Assembly: GCA_013214425.1 (NCBI GenBank)
Contig: JABSPN010000010.1
Location: 1 to 13,216 of the forward strand
Source: Flavobacteriaceae bacterium
GTDB taxonomy: Bacteria > Bacteroidota > Bacteroidia > Flavobacteriales > Flavobacteriaceae
Direction of reading: 5' to 3'
Length of the DNA: 13,216 bases
Position numbers and translations under genes: made by a program
Notes under the pieces: model-generated
Seen by the model: the letters and a program-made list of their open reading frames with translations, nothing else
Databases searched by the model: none
Told to the model about the DNA's origin: nothing
In this document: piece by piece, positions 13,146 through 13,216 of the stretch
How positions within the stretch are numbered: the stretch's first letter is position 1
Layout: each line of letters starts with the position of its first letter

Positions 13146-13216
13146 ATGTCAACTTTAAGATTTCAAGCCTTAAAAGAAACTTTTAACAGAACCACAGTTG
13201 CTGTAGATGAAAGCAC
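13146..13216 (+). CDS. glnN: Glutamine synthetase type III, N-terminal fragment at window edge
   Basis: Only 23 codons are visible (MSTLRFQALKETFNRTTVAV, then DES). This start is very like the N-termini of type III glutamine synthetases of flavobacteria (MSTLRFHALKET-type), large cytoplasmic enzymes of about 730 aa that form glutamine from glutamate, ammonia and ATP. The assignment rests on recalled similarity of the first ~15 residues and on the promoter-like sequence upstream; no catalytic motif falls inside the window. Confidence 0.72.
   Translation, partial: MSTLRFQALKETFNRTTVAVDES

Overview
The window looks like chromosomal DNA from a member of the Bacteroidota, most likely Flavobacteriaceae. 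It is AT-rich. It encodes a type IX secretion (T9SS) C-terminal sorting domain, a DUF2911 protein, a TonB-dependent receptor tail, a BlaI/M56 pair of the Bacteroidota kind and the start of a type III glutamine synthetase. Several promoters fit the Bacteroidota pattern of a -33 TTG and a -7 TAnnTTTG. No genus is claimed.

Layout, left to right. (1) 1-2289, minus strand: an aquaporin, an SRPBCC-fold protein and a class I DNA photolyase that runs off the left edge. The last two overlap by 8 bp and form a small DNA-repair unit. (2) 2404-3300, plus strand: a secreted DUF2911 protein with its own terminator. (3) 3297-5934: a scar of mobile DNA. The last ~70 codons of a TonB-dependent receptor abut a complete 1.5-kb IS3-family element (3512-5010, orfA/orfB with a probable -1 frameshift). 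The other side of the IS abuts the N-terminal half of a tyrosine recombinase. Beyond that lie a terminator and a tRNA-Arg(ACG) whose 3' end points at the recombinase. The IS flanks come from two different genes and show no target duplication, so an integrative element at the tRNA seems to have been mostly deleted through the IS. (4) 6009-6685: adenine phosphoribosyltransferase (plus) and a 54-codon minus-strand gene meeting tail to tail, their stop codons sharing four bases. (5) 6753-9310, minus strand: a BlaI repressor and M56 (BlaR1-like) membrane metalloprotease operon. The protease frame is cut by an in-frame TAA at 7431-7433, and the same frame then runs on for 225 codons to a TonB-plug-like end. 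(6) 9484-11917, plus strand: a large secreted leucine-rich-repeat protein with a T9SS sorting domain. (7) 12074-13018, plus strand: a K+-independent-type Na+/Ca2+ exchanger relative. (8) 13146-13216, plus strand: the first 23 codons of glutamine synthetase III.

The points most worth a second look are the in-frame stop in the M56 sensor gene and the IS junction beside the tRNA-Arg. Next come the NIP-like aquaporin with a cysteine-rich tail and the perfect palindromes in front of the transposase and the recombinase. No CRISPR array, toxin-antitoxin pair, recognised defence system or wholly new system was seen.
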